Assembly: GCF_016127015.1 (NCBI RefSeq)
Contig: NZ_CP065972.1
Coordinates: 248,001-312,000, forward strand
DNA from: Corynebacterium tuberculostearicum
Lineage (GTDB): Bacteria; Actinomycetota; Actinomycetes; Mycobacteriales; Mycobacteriaceae
Length of the DNA stretch: 64,000 nucleotides
Direction: 5' to 3'
The position numbers were made by a program, and so were the translations under genes. Shown here in pieces: positions 59,252 to 64,000 of this stretch (position 1 is its first letter; each line of letters opens with the position of its first letter). Below the pieces are notes generated by a model. That model saw only the letters and a list, made by a program, of their open reading frames with translations. It had not been told where the DNA came from and did no database searches.

Positions 59252-61150
59252 TTAGGCCGGGGTGGTTGCGGCCGCCTTGTCAGTCGATGGTGCAGGGGAG
59301 AGCACCTTTGAAATGATGTCGGCGGCTTCCTTGCGCGTCTTCGCACCGTGGAGCTGGGCTCGGAAGTCCTCTTTCATGATGCTGCGGGCTAGCTTGGAGA
59401 GCAGCTTGAGGTGCTGCTTTCCGGCGTTATCCGGAACGGCAATAAGGAAGGCCAAGGTGGTCGGGTCCTCACCCGCGGCCCACGTGACGCCGTGGGGCAG
59501 GCGCGCGAAGGCGAGAGTTGGTACCTTCACCCCCGCAGATCGAGCGTGCGGAATGGCCACTCCGTGGCCCACTCCAGTGGAACGGGTGGATTCGCGCTTC
59601 AACGCGGCGCTGGCGACCGCTTCCGCATCAGACATACGCGATGAGGTGAGCTTCACCATGGAGCGAATGACCTCTTCGCTGGAAGAACCCAGGTCTTTAT
59701 CGAGGCTAATCGTATCGACAGCAACAAGCGGCTTATCCTTGAGCTGCGTCAATCCCACTAGCAGGAGAATAAGGCCAGCACAGACAGCGATGCCGGCAAG
59801 CATGGCGATAAAGAAACCAACGACGTTATCTACCGCGCCGAGCACCGCGACGATCGGGCCGCCGTGCATGACGTGGTCTTGTACACCAAATAGACCGGCG
59901 AGCGCACCAGCTACGGCGCCACCGGCAACGTTGGCAGGGATAACCTGTAGCGGGCGTGCGGCCGCGAGCGGGATGGCGCCCTCAGTAATGCCGAAGAATC
60001 CCATGAACAATGCGGCGATGCCTGCATCATTTTCAGCCTTGGTAAACCACCGGCGGCGCAGGAGCGTAGCTACACCAACGGCGAGAGGCGGTACGGCAAT
60101 CGCGCATGCTGCCATGCCCATGGGTGCCGCATTGCCGGCCGCGATCATGCCGCCGCCAAAGAGGAAGGCTGTTTTATTAAAGGGACCACCCATATCGAAG
60201 GCGATCATGGCGCCCAAGATAAGACCCAGCACGATGACGGAGGAGCCCTGCATGCCAGCGAGATAGTCGGTCATTGCCTCGAACGCGGCCGAAACTGGTG
60301 CGCCAATGAGCAAGATGAAGATGAGCCCCACGATCAGCGTGGTGAAAATCGGGATGACGATGATGGGCCAAATCGGTGCAATGAACTTGTGTACCGGAAT
60401 CTTCTTAATGGCAAGAGCCACATAACCGGACAAAATACCGGTGACAATGCCGCCCAAGAAACCGGCGCCCGCCTCAGAACCGTAAAGCGAGCCGGTGGTG
60501 GCGATGAGGCCAGTAATAAGGCCAGGGGCAAGGCCCGGCCGGTCCGCGATGCCCACCGCAATATAGCCAGAGAGCACCGGTACCATCAGCGAAAACGCCA
60601 GTGCGCCAAGCTCATTAACGGTGTTCCAGAAGCTATCTTCCGGGATCGCCATGCCCTCAGGCGTTGGCGTACCACCGATAGAGAGGGCGACCGCGATGAG
60701 CAGACCACCGGTTACCACGAATGGGATCATGTGCGAGACGCCGTTCATCAGCGCCTTATACATGGTTTGACCAACGCTGTTTTTACGCGGTGCCTCTTCT
60801 TCCGTTTGCTCGGAAGTGCACTCCCAGCGCGAGGCGCTCAAGGACCTGCTGAGCAGTTCCTTCGGGTGTTTGATGGCCTCGTCCACACCGGTGGCCTCGA
60901 GGCGTTTGCCATGGAAGCGGTCTTTGGAAATTACAGTATCGGCACCGATGACAATGGCATCAGCGTCTTCGATGTCTTGCTTGCTAAAGGTTCCTTCGAC
61001 GCCGATGGAACCGTGAGTTTCAATCTTGATGCGGTAGCCCAATTCTTGGGCTGCGGCCTCGAGGTTTTCGGCCGCCATGTAGGTATGTGCGATGCCCGTC
61101 GGACACGCCGTGATGGCGAGGATGAGGGGCGATGACTCTGAAGTGCTCAT
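59252..61150 (-). CDS. fructose-type PTS enzyme II (EIIB-EIIC-EIIA)
   Basis: This 632-residue permease takes up and phosphorylates a fructose-type sugar. In order: EIIB (about 5-105; phospho-Cys in AITACPTGIAHTYMAAE), EIIC (about 125-465; ten membrane segments, with GGPFNKTAFLFGGGMIAAGN and FGITEGAIPLAAA), EIIA (about 480-620; phospho-His in GVGHGVAIPHARSAG). A B-C-A order is less usual than A-B-C. No fruK or regulator gene is adjacent. ATG 61150 is the family start; the longer frame is not supported. A LacI-type palindrome lies 16 bases upstream. Confidence 0.9.
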   Translation of the reverse strand: MSTSESSPLILAITACPTGIAHTYMAAENLEAAAQELGYRIKIETHGSIGVEGTFSKQDIEDADAIVIGADTVISKDRFHGKRLEATGVDEAIKHPKELLSRSLSASRWECTSEQTEEEAPRKNSVGQTMYKALMNGVSHMIPFVVTGGLLIAVALSIGGTPTPEGMAIPEDSFWNTVNELGALAFSLMVPVLSGYIAVGIADRPGLAPGLITGLIATTGSLYGSEAGAGFLGGIVTGILSGYVALAIKKIPVHKFIAPIWPIIVIPIFTTLIVGLIFILLIGAPVSAAFEAMTDYLAGMQGSSVIVLGLILGAMIAFDMGGPFNKTAFLFGGGMIAAGNAAPMGMAACAIAVPPLAVGVATLLRRRWFTKAENDAGIAALFMGFFGITEGAIPLAAARPLQVIPANVAGGAVAGALAGLFGVQDHVMHGGPIVAVLGAVDNVVGFFIAMLAGIAVCAGLILLLVGLTQLKDKPLVAVDTISLDKDLGSSSEEVIRSMVKLTSSRMSDAEAVASAALKRESTRSTGVGHGVAIPHARSAGVKVPTLAFARLPHGVTWAAGEDPTTLAFLIAVPDNAGKQHLKLLSKLARSIMKEDFRAQLHGAKTRKEAADIISKVLSPAPSTDKAAATTPA

Positions 61151-61165
61151 GACTCTCATTAAACG

Positions 61166-61177
61166 GCAAACGTTTGC
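61166..61177. promoter_or_regulatory. LacI-type operator upstream of the PTS gene
   Basis: GCAAACGTTTGC is a perfect 12-base palindrome with central CG. It lies 16-27 bases before the start codon; the cognate regulator is not in the adjacent sequence. Confidence 0.6.
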
Positions 61178-61254
61178 GCTGGCACAAGAGGGAGTGGTCT
61201 CCCTTATGGCCTGTAGGCTGGAAGCACCCAACTACAGAAAGGGAACGCTCGCCT

Positions 61255-61764
61255 GTGAGTAAAGCATCGCCGGATAATATCTTGCTCTACCTGCCGGAAA
61301 AGCAGGAGGATCAGGTACGCGAGATCTTTGCGGGGCTTGCTGAGCGCGGCTTTCCTATCCAGCAGCAACGCCCGCACATCACGATCACTTTCTCCCCGGA
61401 AATGCGGCCTGAGGTTGTGGACTTGGCCGCGCAGCTGCTGCCGCCTATTATTCCGGCAGATTTCCGGCGGGTAGGAAACGTCATTTTCGGCACCAAGCGC
61501 AAGCAGACGGTGGCTTGGCTCCTTGAAACGACCGATGAGCTAGAAATTGCCGCGCGAAAAATCAGTGCCGCTAATCCGGATGGGCGCGGGCCGCGGTGGA
61601 CCCCGCATTTGACCATGGGGTTGCGCCTGCCGCGTGAGGAGGTTCCTGGCTATATCCAAGCAATGGATGAGCTCACCTCATCGCATTTCAAGGAGCTTAG
61701 CGCTGTCGAGGCCGCCTATTGGCGGCCGCGCACGCAGGAAAAGACAGTGCTGGCCGAGGCCTAG
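61255..61764 (+). CDS. 2H phosphoesterase, 2'-5' RNA ligase family
   Basis: This 169-residue protein has two HxT motifs typical of the family, PHITITF (about 40) and PHLTMGL (about 120), which form the catalytic site for 2',3'-cyclic phosphate or 2'-5' bond chemistry. GTG 61255 is used since GAAAGGGA lies upstream and the preceding frame is not conserved-looking. Physiological substrate unknown. The stop overlaps the convergent amidase stop by four bases. Confidence 0.82.
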   Translation: MSKASPDNILLYLPEKQEDQVREIFAGLAERGFPIQQQRPHITITFSPEMRPEVVDLAAQLLPPIIPADFRRVGNVIFGTKRKQTVAWLLETTDELEIAARKISAANPDGRGPRWTPHLTMGLRLPREEVPGYIQAMDELTSSHFKELSAVEAAYWRPRTQEKTVLAEA

Positions 61765-62954
61765 AGCAGGGCCTGCAGAGCGCGGGCAACGCGCAGCACG
61801 GTCAGGTCCTCGCCCGGCTTGCCGACGACCTGCACCGCATCACCCACACCTTCTTCCTCTTCGCTGCGCAGCGGCACCGTAATTGCCGGCCATCGGAGCA
61901 CATTGAAAGGCTCGGTCCAGCGCCGCAGGCTCGCGGCCGATTCCGCAGTATTTTCCGCGGTGATATCGGACCACTTGAGGGGGCCGGAATCGAGGGTAGG
62001 GGTGAGAATAATGGGGGCGTCGCCAAGCAGGGCAAGAGCCTTTTCGCGCAGTTCTTTCACGCCCTGTGCAGCCGCGTCATAATCTTCCTGGCTGATATTT
62101 TCTCCGCCCAGTACTCGCTGCAAAATGACATCCTGGTACCTTTCGCGCTGGTCCAGCAACGGCCGGTGGACATCATAGACCTCTTTCAAGCGCATCGGCT
62201 CGTAGAGCTCGGCCGTGGCGGCGATGGTGTCTTCCAAGTCCACTCCCTCGGTGATCTCAAAGTCCGAGTGCTCTAGCGCCGCCAAGAGATCTGCGAAGCG
62301 CTCTCCCTTGGCCTTAAGGGCCGTGACATCAACAGCAGAAACGTCTTGCGCTGCGGCCGGTTCCTCATCCGCAGTGGCGATAAAAGCCTGCTCAATCAGG
62401 TCAATTGAGCTGGCAAAGAATCCAACGCAGTCAAAGCTCGGGGCGAAGGGAAAGACGCCTTCTACCGGAATGAGACCGAAGGTGGGTTTGAAACCCAGCA
62501 CGCCCTGGCATGCGGCAGGCACACGCACCGAGCCGGCGCTATCGGAACCCACCGTAAGCTGCAGCGCGCCGCAAGCTACAAGTGCCGCCGAACCGGAACT
62601 CGATCCACCGCCGCACACTTCGGGATCCCGCGGATTGATAACTCGTCCATACGCGGAGGCATCGCCCAAAATGCCATAGGAAAACTCCTGCAGGTTCGCC
62701 TTCGCCACCGGCAGCGCACCCTTCGCCGTCAAGCGCTGCACCACTGGCGCATCCTTGACCGGTGTGCGGCCAACATTGACCTTGGTGCCGCAGGTAGTAG
62801 CCACACACGCCACATCCACGATGTCCTTGAACGCCACCGGTTGTCCCATGAGCGTGGGCGATTCATCCACCGCGTCCTCATCAAACGGGATGATGGTGAT
62901 CACCGCGTTAAAATCCTGCTGGGCTCGGTGCAGGCGATCAGAAACTGTAGGCAT
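61761..62954 (-). CDS. amidase signature family protein
   Basis: The 397-residue amidase carries the Ser-Ser-Lys triad: Lys in VAFKDIVDV, cis-Ser in CGGGSSSGSAALVA and nucleophile Ser in VGSDSAGSVRVPAACQG. The protein is shorter than typical AS enzymes (about 450-500) at the C-terminus. Substrate cannot be read from sequence; nothing suggests GatA, since gatB/gatC are absent. The start ATG 62954 faces the divergent MFS gene across 302 bases. Confidence 0.87.
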   Translation of the reverse strand: MPTVSDRLHRAQQDFNAVITIIPFDEDAVDESPTLMGQPVAFKDIVDVACVATTCGTKVNVGRTPVKDAPVVQRLTAKGALPVAKANLQEFSYGILGDASAYGRVINPRDPEVCGGGSSSGSAALVACGALQLTVGSDSAGSVRVPAACQGVLGFKPTFGLIPVEGVFPFAPSFDCVGFFASSIDLIEQAFIATADEEPAAAQDVSAVDVTALKAKGERFADLLAALEHSDFEITEGVDLEDTIAATAELYEPMRLKEVYDVHRPLLDQRERYQDVILQRVLGGENISQEDYDAAAQGVKELREKALALLGDAPIILTPTLDSGPLKWSDITAENTAESAASLRRWTEPFNVLRWPAITVPLRSEEEEGVGDAVQVVGKPGEDLTVLRVARALQALL

Positions 62955-63256
62955 AACGGAAACTAAGTCCTTTCAACGTCGGCGTCCTTTGCTGCTGACG
63001 ATGTAGTAGAAGGATGCAGATGTTACTACCGTACATCAGGGGAACGTTCTAACAGCAAAGGCTGGAAGTGCGTGGGTTATGTTCCAAACAGTAACGATGA
63101 CCCGATACCTTATCCCCTTTACAGTGGGCTAGAAGTACGCTTTCCGACGAACACGGCGGTTTCCATCGATTGCAACACAAACCACTGTGCAACGCCAAGG
63201 AATTGAGCCACGCTCCCCACTATGGAGCGCAGGATTCATCAACTACATTTATAGCC
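62955..63256. promoter_or_regulatory. divergent promoter region, amidase and MFS genes
   Basis: There is no gene in these 302 bases. TACATT (63244-63249) ends 7 bases before the MFS start, suggesting a leaderless mRNA. CCATCGATTGCAA (63163-63175) contains one half of the RbsR-type palindrome. A weak inverted pair TTGCAA/TGCAAC follows (63170-63193). Confidence 0.4.
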
Positions 63257-64000
63257 ATGACTTCCGCCACCTCCGAGCCGGCAAAGCTCCAGCCCAGCTC
63301 CTATATTCCGTTGATGTTCGCACTGCTTACGGCAGTGTTTGCTTTCCAGCTCAATGCGTCGATGCTCTCGCCCGCCTTGGCGACGATGGAGGATGAGCTG
63401 AGCGCCACCACCGCACAGATTGGCCTAACACAGACTGCCTTCTTTACGGCCGCGGCATTGTTCTCGCTCTTTCTTCCACGCTGGGGTGACCTCATCGGAC
63501 GCAGGAAGGTCCTCGTCGGCATGATGGGCGTTGCTGCGCTGGGCTGCGTGGTTTCAGCCATAGCGCCGAACGTCGCCGTGCTGCTTATCGGCCGCATCAT
63601 CCAAGGCGTGGCAGGACCTACGGTTCCGCTGTGCCTGATTATGCTGCGCCAGCAAGTGCTCAATGAACAGCAGTATGCCTTGCTGCTGGGAATTGTCACT
63701 TCCGTCAATGGTGGCATCGCTGGCGTGGATGCCCTGGCCGGCGGCTGGTTGGCAGGAAACTTTGGCTACCGCTCGGTCTTTTGGACCATGGCAGTACTGT
63801 GTGTCATTGCAGTGGTAGCGGTGCAGGTATTTACCAAGGAATCCACGGCCACCGAAACCCCGCGCATGGACTGGGCGGGCGTTCTACCTCTGGCAGTAGC
63901 GCTGGGTTGCGTTCTCACCGCATTCAACGAGGCCGGCAAGCTTGCCGAGGCCAATTGGTTCCTCGTCATCATCCTCATCCTCGTTGGCGCCGCCGGCTTC
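63257..64000 (+). CDS. MFS transporter (3' truncated by window end)
   Basis: The frame is open from ATG 63257 to the window end: 248 residues. Reading the DNA gives MTSATSEPAKLQPSSY, then a first helix (IPLMFALLTAVFAFQLNASML), the MFS motif A loop RWGDLIGRRKVLVG between helices 2 and 3, IGRIIQGVAGPTVPL in helix 4, and GGWLAGNFGYRSVFW near helix 5-6. The pattern fits the DHA2 (14-helix) drug-efflux type of proton antiporters. Substrate unknown. Confidence 0.85.
   Translation, partial: MTSATSEPAKLQPSSYIPLMFALLTAVFAFQLNASMLSPALATMEDELSATTAQIGLTQTAFFTAAALFSLFLPRWGDLIGRRKVLVGMMGVAALGCVVSAIAPNVAVLLIGRIIQGVAGPTVPLCLIMLRQQVLNEQQYALLLGIVTSVNGGIAGVDALAGGWLAGNFGYRSVFWTMAVLCVIAVVAVQVFTKESTATETPRMDWAGVLPLAVALGCVLTAFNEAGKLAEANWFLVIILILVGAAGF

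Noticed and set aside
63120..63200. tRNA-like segment in the amidase/MFS gap
   Set aside because: No acceptor stem or T-arm consensus can be paired.

Overview
The window is a 64 kb chromosomal segment from a Corynebacterium. The species is not resolved; a C. aurimucosum/C. minutissimum/C. tuberculostearicum-type skin species is a guess. The genus rests on gene content: a pyruvate carboxylase of the C. glutamicum type, the fused acyl-CoA carboxylase alpha chain AccBC with a small epsilon subunit and a beta chain, a trehalose ABC importer of the TusEFGK/LpqY-SugABC type, an LppP/LprE lipoprotein and DUF3151. From memory, the order pyc - accBC - sulfurtransferase - maf - accE - accD - birA - purK - purE resembles C. 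glutamicum. Both window ends cut genes: a flavoprotein quinone reductase on the left and an MFS transporter on the right.

Layout. 0-16 kb: quinone reductase; a GntR/ABC transporter operon; pyc; a GntR/DUF1648 operon; a second small ABC transporter; accBC; a rhodanese-like protein; a Cj0069-family protein; a DUF4282 membrane protein. 16.2-17.6 kb: an IS3-family element (copy 1). 17.7-21.2 kb: lipoprotein, DUF3151, maf, accE, accD. 21.5-24 kb: an operon of three related secreted proteins that I could not match to a known family; their pattern suggests beta pore-forming proteins. 24-30 kb: trehalose importer with a trehalose-synthase-like GH13 enzyme. 30-34 kb: birA, PH-domain protein, acetolactate decarboxylase, purK, purE. 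34-41 kb: a VSR/DUF559-like nuclease, a divergent Phd/RelE pair and the ribose operon rbsRACBKD. 41-47 kb: DUF218 protein and a galactose operon (mutarotase, Na+ symporter, small membrane protein, galT, galK). 47-49.5 kb: an RNase H-like gene flanked by two copies of a structured repeat, then a second DUF559-like nuclease. 49.6-56.5 kb: a 5-oxoproline (pxp) locus that includes a third biotin carboxylase. 56.6-58.1 kb: IS copy 2, inverted. 58-64 kb: CAP-domain secreted protein, fructose-type PTS, 2H phosphoesterase, amidase, MFS transporter.

How the parts work together. Biotin-dependent carboxylation is the theme: Pyc, AccBC and a third BC-BCCP protein all carry the biotin motif, AccD/AccE complete an acyl-CoA carboxylase, and BirA should load biotin on all three. 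The trehalose importer fits recycling of trehalose released during mycolate transfer. Ribose, galactose and fructose modules each sit near LacI-type palindromes. Many genes have a -10-like hexamer 7-8 bases before the start codon and no Shine-Dalgarno sequence, which predicts leaderless mRNAs.

Most notable: (1) the secreted three-gene operon; (2) both IS copies sit in the loop of a GC-rich terminator-like hairpin; (3) covarying palindromic repeats flank an RNase H gene, and other hairpins lie beside a DUF559-like nuclease; (4) a BC-BCCP protein is encoded in the pxp operon, with one FadR-type operator motif upstream of both arms of the locus; (5) the -10 boxes of alsD and purK overlap. No rRNA, tRNA or CRISPR array was seen.
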